64,000 bases of DNA from Rhodoblastus sp963727035 (GCA_963727035.1 CAVSEY010000005.1:1-64000); one strand, 5' to 3'. Positions 27,202 to 38,526 are shown, numbered from the stretch's first letter. Numbers and translations are program-made. Notes: generated from the letters alone by a model not told the origin.

Positions 27202-27927
27202 ATGCCGTCTTATGTTGACCTGGGTCTGATCGCCGTCATCCTGATCTCGGCCCTGCTCGCGACGGTTCGCGGCTTCACCCGCGAGGTCATGGCGATCCTT
27301 TCCTGGGGTTTGGCGGCGGCGGCGGCGGTCTATTTCTATCCGCTGCTGCTCCCCAAGCTCGCGGACCCTGCTTCGCCGATCTTCATCAGCAAGGCGGCGA
27401 TCCGTCCCTATGCCGCAGGGGCCGCGATCTTCCTGGTCGCCCTGATCATCGTTTCCATCTTCACGATCCGCGTTTCGGATGCGGTGCTCGATTCGCGAAT
27501 CGGCGCGCTCGACCGAACGCTCGGCTTCGCTTTCGGGGCGGTGCGCGGCTTTCTGCTCTGCGCCATCGCCTTCATCTTCTTCAACTGGCTTGCGCCGGAC
27601 AGCGCCAGTCCGACGTCCAATTCCGCCACCGCCTTCCGCAAGCAATGGCTCGATAATGCGCGCAGCCTGCCGCTGCTCAAGGCGGCGAGCGATCAACTGC
27701 TGTCGTTTCTGCCCGACGATCCCGACGGCCTGATCGCGAAATTCAAGAAGGCGAAGCCGGCCGCGACGGACGAAGCCCCGCCGCCCGAGGCCGAGTCCGA
27801 ACCGAAGTCCGCGCCCGCGACCCCATCGCCGCCGGCGCCCCCGCCGCGCCCGGACGACGCCGGCGCCGCCGGACCGACGCAGAGCGACAAGCAGAAGCTC
27901 GACGGTATTCTCAACCTCGGTCACTGA
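27202..27927 (+). CDS. cvpA: CvpA family membrane protein
   Basis: The 241-residue protein has four hydrophobic segments in its first 130 residues with the CvpA hallmark VRGFTREVMAILSWGLA. The C-terminal 60 residues are a Pro/Ala/Glu-rich cytoplasmic tail. CvpA is an inner-membrane protein needed for colicin V export and envelope tolerance in enterobacteria. It precedes purF as in many proteobacteria, 159 bases away. Confidence 0.9.
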   Translation: MPSYVDLGLIAVILISALLATVRGFTREVMAILSWGLAAAAAVYFYPLLLPKLADPASPIFISKAAIRPYAAGAAIFLVALIIVSIFTIRVSDAVLDSRIGALDRTLGFAFGAVRGFLLCAIAFIFFNWLAPDSASPTSNSATAFRKQWLDNARSLPLLKAASDQLLSFLPDDPDGLIAKFKKAKPAATDEAPPPEAESEPKSAPATPSPPAPPPRPDDAGAAGPTQSDKQKLDGILNLGH

Positions 27928-28086
27928 ATTTCGTTTGCGGCCTCGCGCTCCGGCGCGCGATGCGACAGTGGAAATTTCGACAAAGGCTTTCCATATGTCG
28001 TTTCGAGGTTTAATGAGCATTCTTCGCCAGCGGGGCTGAGGATCGCCCTGACGCGCGGGCGTCCGCGCACAGATGGAGCCAGCACC

Positions 28087-29568
<1,482 letters not shown>

Positions 29569-29588
29569 CCCCCGCACAGGACCCCGAA

Positions 29589-30359
29589 ATGTCGGAAACG
29601 CCTTCAAGCGGCGAAAAGAAACTCGCCGGACGTCTCGCCCTCGTCACCGGCGCCTCGCGCGGCATCGGCCGCGCCGTCGCGCTGGAGCTGGCGCGGCGCG
29701 GCGCCCATGTCATTGCCCTGGCGCGCACCCAAGGCGCGCTGGAAGAACTCGACGACGAAATCCGCGCGCTCGGCTCCGAGGCGACCCTCGTTCCCTGCGA
29801 CATCACCGATTATCCCGCCCTCGACCGGCTCGGCGCGGCGATTTTCGAGCGCTGGGGCAAGCTCGACATTTTCGTCGGCAACGCCGGCATTCTCGGGCCG
29901 CTGACGCCGGTCTCCCATTGCGACCCCGACAAGTGGGACAAGCTGATCGCGGTCAATGTCACCGCCAATTATCGCCTGCTGCGCTCGCTCGACCCGCTGC
30001 TGCGCGCCGCCGACGCCGGCCGCGTGGTGTTTCTCTCCTCAGGCGTCGCGCAAAGGGCGGAATTCAAGGCTTTTTGGGGCCCCTATTCGATCACCAAGGC
30101 CGCGCTCGACGCGATGATGCGCTCCTACGCCGCCGATGTCGTCAATATTTCCAACGTCAAGGCGATGAGCGTCAATCCCGGCCCCTTGCGCACGCGCATG
30201 CGCGCCGCCGCCATGCCGGGCGAAGACCCGATGATTCTGAAAACCCCCGAGGAACTCGCCCCGAAACTGGCCGACCTCTGCGGGCCGGACTGGACGGAGA
30301 CGGGAAAGATCTACGATTTCCCGACCGACAAGGTCTTGTCCTTTCAGGGCCCGGCCTGA
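29589..30359 (+). CDS. Short-chain dehydrogenase/reductase
   Basis: The 256-residue classical SDR has the NAD(P) motif GASRGIGRAVALELA, NAGILGP, a catalytic Ser in FLSSG and the YSITKAALD active site. Its substrate is unknown. The start at ATG 29589 has weak ribosome binding; the frame is open upstream inside purF. This SDR downstream of purF is common in Hyphomicrobiales. It overlaps the convergent MFS gene by 16 bases. Confidence 0.9.
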   Translation: MSETPSSGEKKLAGRLALVTGASRGIGRAVALELARRGAHVIALARTQGALEELDDEIRALGSEATLVPCDITDYPALDRLGAAIFERWGKLDIFVGNAGILGPLTPVSHCDPDKWDKLIAVNVTANYRLLRSLDPLLRAADAGRVVFLSSGVAQRAEFKAFWGPYSITKAALDAMMRSYAADVVNISNVKAMSVNPGPLRTRMRAAAMPGEDPMILKTPEELAPKLADLCGPDWTETGKIYDFPTDKVLSFQGPA

Positions 30360-31537
30360 GGCCGCGCGGCGAGCGCCACAAGCGCCAGAGCGCTGAACAG
30401 GGCCCCGGCGCCGAAAGTCGCCGGCGCGCCCCATTTCTGCCACAGCACGCCGGCAAGAACGCTCGCCAGTAGCGTGACGATCCCCTGCACCAGATTGAAG
30501 AAGCCGAAGCCGGTTCCGCGCAATTCGGCCGGCGCGGAATCCGCGACCATGGCGGCCAACAGGCCCTGGGTCGCCCCCATATGGCCGCCCCAAAGCATGA
30601 CGCCGACCAGAACGAGGCCCCAATGATGGGCGGCGGCCAGCGCGACATCGGCGCCGATCAGCAGGATGAGACCGAAGGCGAGAAGCCGTCCGCGGTCGAT
30701 GCGGTCCGCCAGCTGGCCGAAGGGAAAGGCGGTCACGGAATAGACGACGCTCATCGCCGCCATGACCAGCGGAACATAGGCGATCGCGACCCCGGTCTGC
30801 TGGGCGCGCAGCACCAGAAAAGCCTCGCTGAAGCGGGCCAGAGCGAAAATCCCGCCGATCGCGACCACCTGCCAGTAGGACGCGTCGAGACGGCGCAGAT
30901 TTTCGCGGCGGATCGGATTCACGCGGCTTTCGCCCCCCCGATGGGCGGGCTCGCGCAGGCCGAAGGCCAGCAAGGCCACGCAGAAGACGGCGGGAATCGC
31001 GGCGATCCAGAACACGGCGCGGAAATTGTCGGCGGTGAGCAGCATCAGCCCCACGGCCAGCAAGGGCCCGAGGAAGGCGCCGACAGTGTCGAGGGCCTGA
31101 CGCAGGCCGAAAGCCGCGCCGCGCATGTCGGGCGGCGCCATATCCGCGATCAAGGCGTCGCGCGGCGCGCCGCGAATCCCCTTCCCTGTCCGGTCCGCCA
31201 GCCGCGCCGCGAGAACGAGTCCGAGATTCGGCGCGACCGCGAACAAAGGCTTGGTCAGCGCGCTGAGGCCATAGCCGAACAGGGCCAGCGCCTTGCGCTT
31301 GCCAAGCCAGTCGCTCAGCGCGCCGGAAAAAATTCGCGCGATCATGGCCGTGGCTTCGGACCCGCCCTCGACCAGACCGACAGCGACGGCGCCCGCGCCC
31401 AGCACATTGGTCATGAACAGCGGCAGCAGGCTGTGGATCATCTCCGACGAAATGTCCATGAACAGGCTGACGAAGCCGAGCACCCAGACGCCGGACGGCA
31501 TGCGCCGCAGGACGGATCGACGCTTCTCCGCGCTCAT
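30344..31537 (-). CDS. MFS transporter
   Basis: The protein of about 397 residues has 12 hydrophobic segments and MFS motif A, SDWLGKRKAL, after helix 2, with ADRTGKGIRGAPRDALIAD in the first half. This pattern is typical of an MFS group in alpha-proteobacteria and cyanobacteria whose substrate is unknown. ATG 31537 was chosen because upstream residues to 31579 overlap the end of der. It is the last gene of the TPR-der-MFS unit. Confidence 0.87.
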   Translation of the reverse strand: MSAEKRRSVLRRMPSGVWVLGFVSLFMDISSEMIHSLLPLFMTNVLGAGAVAVGLVEGGSEATAMIARIFSGALSDWLGKRKALALFGYGLSALTKPLFAVAPNLGLVLAARLADRTGKGIRGAPRDALIADMAPPDMRGAAFGLRQALDTVGAFLGPLLAVGLMLLTADNFRAVFWIAAIPAVFCVALLAFGLREPAHRGGESRVNPIRRENLRRLDASYWQVVAIGGIFALARFSEAFLVLRAQQTGVAIAYVPLVMAAMSVVYSVTAFPFGQLADRIDRGRLLAFGLILLIGADVALAAAHHWGLVLVGVMLWGGHMGATQGLLAAMVADSAPAELRGTGFGFFNLVQGIVTLLASVLAGVLWQKWGAPATFGAGALFSALALVALAARPQAGP

Positions 31538-31556
31538 CGGCCGCTCCGATCGCAGC

Positions 31557-33137
31557 CTAGCGCCGTTTCTTCCCCGCATAAGGGTTGTCGCCCTGTTTCA
31601 GCGTCACCCGGATCGGCGTTCCAGGCAGATCGAAAGTGCGGCGCAGGCCGTTGACGAGATAGCGCTGGTAGGAGTCGGGCAATTCGTCGAGCTGGTTGCC
31701 GAAGACCACGAAATGGGGCGGCCGCGCCTTGGGCTGGGTGACATAGCGGATTTTTATGCGCCGTCCGGCGACTGCGGGCGGCGGGTTCTGCTCCAGCGCG
31801 CCTTCGAGCCAGCGGTTGAGCCGCGCGGTGGAAATGCGCTTGTTCCAGATTTCATGCGCCTTGATCGCCGCCTCGATCAGGGCGTCCATGCCCTGCCCGG
31901 TCGCCCCGGAGACCGGAACCACGGCGGCGCCGCGCACCTGCGGCAGCAGACGGTCGGCCTCCTCGCGCAACTCGATGATCTTCGCGCCCTTGTCCTCGAT
32001 CAGGTCCCATTTGTTGACGCCAATCACCAGAGCCCGCCCCTCGCGCGCAACAAGGTCGGCGATGGTCAGGTCCTGCTTCTCGAACGGAATGGTCGCGTCG
32101 AGCAACACCACCACGACCTCGGCGAATTTCGCCGCGCGCAGGGCGTCGGCGGCGGCAAGTTTTTCCAGCTTGCCCTCGACCTTGGCGCGCCGGCGCAGCC
32201 CGGCGGTGTCGAACACTTTCAGGGCTCTTGTTTCGCTCGCTCCGGCATGCGCCGACCGCTCGCCAGAGTCCGGGGCGCGCGCTCCGGCGTGCGCCGACCG
32301 CTCGCGAGAGTCTGGGGCGCTCGCTCCGGCGTGCGCCGACCGCTCGCGAGAGTCTGAGGCGCTCGCTCCGGCGTGCGCCGACCGCTCGCGCGATGCGTCG
32401 CGCTCGCCCTTGCGCCAGACATATTCGACGCCGATCGAATCGCGGGTCACGCCCGCTTCCGGCCCGGTCAGCAGGCGCTCCTCGCCGAGCAGCCGGTTGA
32501 TCAGCGTCGATTTGCCGGCATTGGGCCGCCCGACGACGGCGATGCGCAAAGGTTTTGACGGATCGAGTTCGCTGCCGTCCTCGTCGTCCGCCAACTCCAA
32601 CCGGCGCTCCTGTTCGGCCTCGTCCTCGGCGAGCGCCGTCGCTTCGGGCAGTGCGGCAAGCAGCGCGGAATAAAGTTCGGCGAAGCCGTCGCCATGTTCG
32701 GCGGATAGCGGAACCGGATCGCCGAGGCCGAGCGCGAAAGCGTCATAGGCGCCCGCCTCGCCGGCTTTGCCTTCAGCCTTGTTGGCGATCAGAATCAGCG
32801 GCTTGCCGGCGCGCCGCGCCAGCGATGCGAAATGGCGGTCTTCCGGCGTCACACCGACCCGCGCGTCGACGATGAAGAAAATGGCGTCGGCGTCTTCGAT
32901 CGCGGCTTCGGTCTGGGCGCGCATGCGCCCCGAAAGCGTCTCGACGGCGCCCTCCTCCAGCCCCGCCGTGTCGATGACGGTGAAATTGAGGTCGCCGAGC
33001 CGGGCGTCGCCGGCGCGGCGGTCGCGCGTCACCCCCGGCTGGTCGTCGACCAAAGCCAGCTTCTTGCCCACCAGTCGGTTGAACAAGGTGGACTTGCCGA
33101 CATTCGGACGTCCGATGATCGCGACGGTGAAGGACAT
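31557..33137 (-). CDS. der: Ribosome biogenesis GTPase Der (EngA) with a repeat insertion
   Basis: The 526-residue protein has two GTPase domains and a C-terminal KH-like domain. The P-loops are GRPNVGKST (9-17) and GRPNAGKST (203-211); DTAGL is at 56-60 and 310-314, and NKWD follows in G2. Usual length is about 450-475. The excess is an insert at about residues 246-302 between EYVWRKGER and ALKVFDTAG, made of four copies of a RERSAHAGASAPDS-type 14-residue unit. It lies in the beta2-beta3 hairpin of G2, away from the nucleotide pocket, so the enzyme may still work. ATG 33137 overlaps the upstream stop (TAATG). Der is essential for 50S assembly. Confidence 0.95.
   Translation of the reverse strand: MSFTVAIIGRPNVGKSTLFNRLVGKKLALVDDQPGVTRDRRAGDARLGDLNFTVIDTAGLEEGAVETLSGRMRAQTEAAIEDADAIFFIVDARVGVTPEDRHFASLARRAGKPLILIANKAEGKAGEAGAYDAFALGLGDPVPLSAEHGDGFAELYSALLAALPEATALAEDEAEQERRLELADDEDGSELDPSKPLRIAVVGRPNAGKSTLINRLLGEERLLTGPEAGVTRDSIGVEYVWRKGERDASRERSAHAGASASDSRERSAHAGASAPDSRERSAHAGARAPDSGERSAHAGASETRALKVFDTAGLRRRAKVEGKLEKLAAADALRAAKFAEVVVVLLDATIPFEKQDLTIADLVAREGRALVIGVNKWDLIEDKGAKIIELREEADRLLPQVRGAAVVPVSGATGQGMDALIEAAIKAHEIWNKRISTARLNRWLEGALEQNPPPAVAGRRIKIRYVTQPKARPPHFVVFGNQLDELPDSYQRYLVNGLRRTFDLPGTPIRVTLKQGDNPYAGKKRR
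32235..32396. repeat. Four tandem 42-bp repeats inside der
   Basis: The core GCTCCGGCGTGCGCCGACCG starts at 32239, 32281, 32323 and 32365, exactly 42 bases apart, with the first copy at CATG and the others at CGTG. Because 42 is a multiple of three the array is read through. The core contains the hairpin CGGCG-TG-CGCCG. It is related to the 30-bp hairpin repeats at 50363, 50407 and 62699. Confidence 0.9.
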
Positions 33138-33805
33138 TATTTTACAGGGGCGGCGGGTGCCGGCGCGAACTTGCCGCCGCCGCGCACCAGGGACAGGAAG
33201 GCGTTGACCTGCTGGCGCAGATTGGCCGGCGCGGCGGGATCGACCACGATCTGGTCGAACCATTTGCCCGCGTCCTCGATATCGCCGCGTTTCAGGGCGG
33301 CGAGGCCGAGCATTTCGCGGGCGGTGTGGCGGAAGGAGCTGTCCATCAGCGCCCCGAAACGCCGCTCCAGCTCGGCCTTGTCCGCGACATCGACCCTCAA
33401 AAGGCCGGCGCGCAGGCTAGCGACGTCGCGCAGCAATTTGTCGATCGAGCTGTCGGCGGCGATCGCGTCGAGCGCCTTGACCGCTGCGTCGCGATCGGCG
33501 CTCTCCTCGGCCGCGCGCAGCCGCGCCAAGGCCTGATAGCCCGCCGGCGCCGTCCGGGCCAGTTCGTCGAAAGCCGCGACCGCCGCATCGGGTTTTTTGG
33601 CGTCGGCCAGCGCCTGCGCCGCCTCGAAGGCCGCGCCGGCCGTCTCGTCGCGGACCTGTTTCTGGTGCTGGACGAAGACGAAGATCGCCGTTCCGACCAC
33701 GATCGCCACGGCGAGGCCCGCGACCACGATCGAATATTGCGACCACAGCCGCTTGAGCAGATCCGTGCGGACGTCTTCGTCGACTTCGCGGAAAATATCG
33801 GCCAT
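33137..33805 (-). CDS. YfgM-like tetratricopeptide membrane protein
   Basis: The 222-residue protein has a cytoplasmic N-terminus (MADIFREVDEDVRTDLLKRL), a single helix (YSIVVAGLAVAIVVGTAIFV) and a periplasmic TPR-like region with Ala-rich repeats. YfgM in E. coli pairs with PpiD at the Sec translocon. It is directly coupled to der, which its stop overlaps, as in many proteobacteria. A bamB gene often found between them is absent here. Confidence 0.82.
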   Translation of the reverse strand: MADIFREVDEDVRTDLLKRLWSQYSIVVAGLAVAIVVGTAIFVFVQHQKQVRDETAGAAFEAAQALADAKKPDAAVAAFDELARTAPAGYQALARLRAAEESADRDAAVKALDAIAADSSIDKLLRDVASLRAGLLRVDVADKAELERRFGALMDSSFRHTAREMLGLAALKRGDIEDAGKWFDQIVVDPAAPANLRQQVNAFLSLVRGGGKFAPAPAAPVK

Positions 33806-33873
33806 CTGTTTCCCCGGCGGTTTGGCTCAGCGGTTAGCACGCCGCGCGGGCGAAGGCGAGCGGCTTTGCCGTT

Positions 33874-34644
33874 TCAGCGCGCCTCCCAGCCCCATTTGAC
33901 GAAAATCGCGCGGCTTTCCTTGCTTTTCAGGAAATCGACGAAAGCTTTGACCTTCGGGTTGGCGGCGCCCTTGCGGGTCAGCAGCACGCCGGTGTCGCGA
34001 TAGATGCGGTAAGGTTCTTCGACCGGGACCACATCGGCGACGCCGGGATTGGCGACAGCCCAAATGTTCCACACCAGCCAGGCGTCGATGTCCTTCTGGC
34101 TTTTCCATTGCTCCAGCGCCACGGAACTGCTCGCGGGAGCGGGAAAGACCATGTTGTGGCGGAAGGCGCGCACCATGTCGATGTCGCCGGTGCGGCCCGC
34201 GACGTCCTCCCACAAGCCGATCTGGCCGCCATGGGCCACGACGAGGATTTTGACGCCGGGCTTGAGCAAATCATGAATGCCGTGGATGCCCTTGGGATTG
34301 CCGGGGCGCACGAGAATCACGACCGGGCGCAGGTAAAGCGGCTCCGCGGTGCTCGGGTCGAAAGCGTGCGGAATGGCCTTGGCGTATTCGTGCACCATGT
34401 TTTCCGAGCCGCTGTAAAGCACATCGGCGTCGTTGCGGGCCTTGTCGACCCAGTTCTGCGTCGGCCCCGAGGCGACGACCACGCTGACGCCATTGGCCGC
34501 GCCGAAGATCTTGGCCGCCTCCCTGACCGCCGGCGCCGGGCCGCCCGGACCGTAAACGAAAATCATCGGCAGTTGATCGGCACTGACCGTGGTGGAGGCC
34601 CCGGCGAAAAAGAGCGCGGCAAGGAGGAAGGCAAATTTTTTCAT
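33874..34644 (-). CDS. AcfC-like periplasmic binding protein
   Basis: The 256-residue protein has a signal peptide (residues 1-22) and a type II periplasmic-binding-protein fold with VYGPGGPAPAVREAAKIFG, GPTQNWVDKARNDADVLYSG, RPVVILVRPGNPKGI and DIDAWLVWNIWAVANPG. It resembles accessory colonization factor AcfC and molybdate/sulfate-type binding proteins. No ABC transporter subunits lie next to it, so ligand and partner are unknown. Confidence 0.72.
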   Translation of the reverse strand: MKKFAFLLAALFFAGASTTVSADQLPMIFVYGPGGPAPAVREAAKIFGAANGVSVVVASGPTQNWVDKARNDADVLYSGSENMVHEYAKAIPHAFDPSTAEPLYLRPVVILVRPGNPKGIHGIHDLLKPGVKILVVAHGGQIGLWEDVAGRTGDIDMVRAFRHNMVFPAPASSSVALEQWKSQKDIDAWLVWNIWAVANPGVADVVPVEEPYRIYRDTGVLLTRKGAANPKVKAFVDFLKSKESRAIFVKWGWEAR

Positions 34645-34770
34645 GGGCGACCCCGACTTTTCGCACCAAGGCTAACAGGCTTCGTGGCGGAATCGAAGGC
34701 CGGCGGCCGATAAAAACATCGGTGAAAACGGCGCCTTTCCCTTCCGGCGCGACCTGTTCTACTAAGCCGC

Positions 34771-36181
34771 ATGACCGATCGACAGAATTCCTCCCTGGCC
34801 CCCGTCCACATCGTCGGCGGCGGGCTCGCCGGCTCCGAGGCCGCATGGCAGCTCGCGCGCGCCGGCGTTCCCGCCGTGCTCCACGAAATGCGGCCCCAAC
34901 GCGCCACCGACGTCCACAAGACCGGGCTTTGCTGCGGAACTGGTCTGCTCCAATTCCTTCCGCTCCGACGATTCCGGGACCAACGCCGTCGGCGTGCTGC
35001 ATCGGGAAATGCGGGCGCTCGACTCGCTGATCCTGCGCTGCGCCGACGCCCACAAGGTGCCGGCGGGCGGCGCCTTGGCGGTAGATCGCGACGCATTCGC
35101 CGCCGCCGTGACCGAGGCGCTGGAAAATGAGCCGCTGATCGAAATCCAGCGCGAGGAAGTGGCGGGCCTGCCCCCGGCGGAATGGGACAATGTCATTATC
35201 GCTTCCGGGCCTCTGACCTCGCCCGCGCTCGCCTCGGCGATCGGCGCGCTCACCGGCGAGGCGGAACTGGCTTTTTACGACGCCATCGCCCCCATCGTGC
35301 ATCGCGAGTCGATCGACATGGGCAAGGCCTGGCTCCAATCACGCTATGACAAGGTGGGCCCAAGCGGAACCGGAGCCGACTACATCAATTGCCCGCTTGA
35401 TCGCGATCAGTACGAGGCTTTCGTCGACGCCTTGATCGATGGTCCCAAGACCGAGTTCAAGGACTTCGAAAAGACGCCTTATTTCGACGGCTGCCTGCCG
35501 ATCGAAGTCATGGCCGAGCGCGGTCGCGAGACCCTGCGTCACGGGCCGATGAAGCCGGTCGGCCTGACCAACCCGCACAACAGCAGCGTGAAACCTTATG
35601 CGATTGTTCAGCTTAGGCAGGATAACGCGCTGGGAACGCTGTATAATATTGTTGGCTTCCAAACCAAGCTGCTCTATGGCGCGCAAGCTGAGACGTTTCG
35701 GAAAATCCCCGGCCTCGAACATGCCGAATTCGCCCGGCTCGGCGGCCTGCACCGCAATACTTTTCTGAATTCGCCCAAGGTCCTCGACGAAAGGCTGCGG
35801 CTGAAGGCCCAGCCGCGCCTGCGCTTCGCCGGCCAGATCACCGGCTGCGAAGGTTATGTCGAGAGCGCGTCGATCGGCCTGATCGCCGGGCGCATGGCCG
35901 CGGCCGAGCGGCTGGGCCGTTTTTTGGCCCCGCCGCCCCGGACCACGGCGCTCGGCGCATTGCTCAACCACATCACCCGCGGCCATATCGAGACCATCGA
36001 CGCCGGCCCGCGCAGTTTCCAGCCGATGAACGTCAATTTCGGCCTGTTCCCGCCGCTCGAATTTTCTCCCAAGGCGCCCGACGGCAAGCGCCTGCGCGGC
36101 CCGGAAAAAGCCCTCGCCAAAAAGCGCGCCCTGTCGGCCCGCGCCGAAGCCGACCTGCAAGCCTGGCTGGCGGAGGCCTGA
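34771..36181 (+). pseudogene. trmFO: TrmFO tRNA methyltransferase, frameshifted
   Basis: From ATG 34771 the frame gives the FAD motif VHIVGGGLAGSEAAWQLARA up to HKTG. After about 34930 homology continues in the next frame (AELVCSNSFRSDDSGTNAVG, then the whole TrmFO body to 36181, including GPMKPVGLTNPHN). One T in the TTT run at 34928-34930 looks surplus. Removing it restores a protein of about 469 residues. TrmFO makes m5U54 in tRNA with methylene-THF. If the base is real the gene is dead. Confidence 0.85.
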
Positions 36182-36541
36182 CCATTCCGCAGCGCCTCGT
36201 TTCCAATTTCGCTTTGGGGTGGAACGCGGTCCTGGGTCGAAGTTTTGATTCAGGAACGATCATGGCCAGACCGGCGTCGTCAGGAATGCCAAAATGCGAA
36301 GGTTCGCTGTTGCTCTGCCTGGACTGCGCCCGCGCGCCCTTGCCGTCATGCCGCAGCAAAACGCGAATGGCCGCAATAGCGCCTGAAACGGCCGTTACTG
36401 CGATGAAGCCGCCCAGCTGATCATGACGGTTGCGGCGTTCCTGCGCCCTCAGTCTCTTCAATGGTCGCGAAGGCGGAGACTCTCTTCCGCCCTGCGCATG
36501 GAGCCGGAATGTGAAACCTCCCAATGTGAGGCGGGTGACAG
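36182..36541. other. Gene-free stretch upstream of the response regulator
   Basis: The 360-base spacer separates trmFO and the two-component pair and should hold the latter's promoter. On the minus strand, frame HDQLGGFIAVTAVSGAIAAI at about 36340-36420 has a membrane-helix look but no start codon in frame. I see no gene. Confidence 0.4.
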
Positions 36542-37201
36542 TTGCGCGTTCTGCTCGTTGAAGACGATGCGATGATCGGCAAGGGCCTGGTTACGGCGCT
36601 TTCCGCCGCGGGAATGTCGGTCGACTGGGTCCGCGACGGCGCCGAGGCCGAGGCCGCGTTGCGCGACGAAGGCTATGCGATCGCGCTGCTCGATCTGGGA
36701 TTGCCGCGCGCCGATGGGTTCGAGGTTCTGAAGGCGGCCCGGCGAGAAGGCGTGAGCACGCCCGTGCTGATCATCACGGCGCGCGATCATGTCGACGACC
36801 GCGTCGCCGGGCTCGATCTCGGCGCCGACGATTATCTTGTCAAGCCATTCGAGACGCGCGAACTGCTGGCGCGCATGCGCGCGCTGATCCGCCGGCGCGC
36901 CGGCCAGGCCGTGTCGGCGCTGGCCGCCGGCGCGCTGGCGCTCGACACCGAGTCCCATGAATTGTCGTGCGGAAAAGTCGCGGAAGTGCTGCCGGCGCGC
37001 GAATACGCCCTGATGCGCGCGCTGCTCGAAAGGCCCGGACGAATTCTTTCCCGGGGGCAGATCGAAGAGCGCATTTACGGGTGGGGAGAGGAAGTCGAGA
37101 GCAACGCCGTCGACGTCCTGATCCACTCGATCCGGCGCAAGTTCGGCAAGAGCGTCATTCTCAATGTCCGGGGCGCGGGATGGATGGTCCCGAAATCATG
37201 A
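36542..37201 (+). CDS. OmpR-family response regulator
   Basis: The 219-residue protein has a receiver domain (LLVEDDAMIG, then LLDLGLP with the phosphoacceptor Asp, LIITARD, LVKPFE) and a C-terminal winged helix (SNAVDVLIHSIRRKFG). The start is TTG 36542; GAGGCGGG is 9-16 bases upstream and no ATG is near. Its stop overlaps the kinase ATG by four bases (ATGA). Confidence 0.93.
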   Translation: MRVLLVEDDAMIGKGLVTALSAAGMSVDWVRDGAEAEAALRDEGYAIALLDLGLPRADGFEVLKAARREGVSTPVLIITARDHVDDRVAGLDLGADDYLVKPFETRELLARMRALIRRRAGQAVSALAAGALALDTESHELSCGKVAEVLPAREYALMRALLERPGRILSRGQIEERIYGWGEEVESNAVDVLIHSIRRKFGKSVILNVRGAGWMVPKS

Positions 37202-38526
37202 CCAATTCCCTGCGTCGCGCCGCCCTGACATGGATGACGGCGCTGCTCGCCTTTGTCGGCCTCGTCGCCATTGTCATCGCCTATGACTATGCTCGCGACG
37301 AGACGGCGGAATTTCTCGACGGCCAGTTGAGGCAGATCGCGCTGAACGTCGGGACGGGCCTGTCGCAGTCGGCGGGTCCAGCCGTGGCGGACCAGGATCC
37401 CGAGGATCGCTTCGCGATCACGATCTGGGACCGGGCCGGCCGCGTGGTCCACCAATCCCTGCAAGATGTCCAGATTCCACGACAGGACAAGCCGGGCTTC
37501 GCGAATGTCGTTGCGGGCGGCGCATCATGGCGGGTCTATACGGTTGGCGACCAGGCCCGGACCGTGCAGGTCGCCCAGCGGGAGACCGTTCGCGCCGAGA
37601 TCGCGGACAGCGCGGCGCTTGGCGCGGCCGCGCCGATCCTCATCGTCATTCCGCTCTCCTGGCTGGTCGTTGGATGGGCGATGAGTCGCATGATCGGGCG
37701 GCTCAACGACCTCGCCGAGGAAATCGCGGCGCGCAGCGCGAAGGCGACGGAGCCGATCCCGATTGCCGGCGTTCCCTCCGAAGTGAAGCCGCTCGTGGAA
37801 AGCATGAACGGGCTCATCGCGCGCCTTCAGGCGGCGACCGATGCGCAGAGGCGGTTTCTCGCCGACGCCGCGCATGAATTGCGCACGCCGCTCGCCGCCC
37901 TGCAGATCCAGGTCGACAATCTCGCCGCCGGCGGCGCGGGTCAGGACGAGCGCGTGGCCGCGCTCGCCGCCGGGGTGAAGCGCGCGGGCGCGCTGGTCGA
38001 TCAGCTTCTCAGGCTGGAGCGGCTCGAAGGACCGGCGGCCGGCGTCGGTCCCTCATTCGACCTCGGCGCGCTTCTGCTCGACTGCGTCGCCGATTGCGCG
38101 CCGTTGGCGCAAGGCAAGGATGTGGACATCGGAATCGATTTCACCGCCGACGCCATGATCCAGGGCGTCGAGCGGGACGTCCGCGCCCTGTTTGCGAGCC
38201 TGATCGACAATGCGGCGCGCTATACGCCCCCCGGCGGCAAGATCGATGTCGCCCTTGCGCGCCGCGAGGGTCGTCCGGTCGTCGAGATCGTCGATACCGG
38301 GCCAGGTTTGCCCAAGGGCGCCGAAAGGCGTATTTTCGATCGATTCTATCGCGGCGCCCCCCACGACACGGAAGGAACGGGCCTCGGTCTGGCGATCGCG
38401 CGCCGGATCGCCGAGCGTCACGGATTCGAACTGACCGTGGAAAACCGGCCGGACGCCGCGACCGGCGTCATCGCGCGGGTCGTCATGCCGCGCGAGACGG
38501 ACAGCCCCGGCGAGGGCGGCCCCTAA
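37198..38526 (+). CDS. Sensor histidine kinase
   Basis: The 442-residue membrane kinase has two helices (residues 12-28 and about 145-165) around a periplasmic sensor domain of about 115 residues. HAMP-like and DAAHELRTPLAALQIQ H-box follow, then the N-box and DTGPGLP and GTGLGLAIA ATP lid. The loop lacks clear His or Cys metal sites. It pairs with the upstream regulator and probably senses an envelope or metal signal. The PepSY and COG4705 genes downstream are likely targets. Confidence 0.92.
   Translation: MTNSLRRAALTWMTALLAFVGLVAIVIAYDYARDETAEFLDGQLRQIALNVGTGLSQSAGPAVADQDPEDRFAITIWDRAGRVVHQSLQDVQIPRQDKPGFANVVAGGASWRVYTVGDQARTVQVAQRETVRAEIADSAALGAAAPILIVIPLSWLVVGWAMSRMIGRLNDLAEEIAARSAKATEPIPIAGVPSEVKPLVESMNGLIARLQAATDAQRRFLADAAHELRTPLAALQIQVDNLAAGGAGQDERVAALAAGVKRAGALVDQLLRLERLEGPAAGVGPSFDLGALLLDCVADCAPLAQGKDVDIGIDFTADAMIQGVERDVRALFASLIDNAARYTPPGGKIDVALARREGRPVVEIVDTGPGLPKGAERRIFDRFYRGAPHDTEGTGLGLAIARRIAERHGFELTVENRPDAATGVIARVVMPRETDSPGEGGP

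Noticed and set aside
32235..32396. Possible CRISPR array
   Set aside because: Units are contiguous 42-bp copies without spacers and lie inside der in frame, so it is a coding tandem repeat.
36214..36420. Small open frame of 68 codons between trmFO and the response regulator
   Set aside because: No ribosome-binding site, no domain, and composition unlike the neighbours' coding frames.
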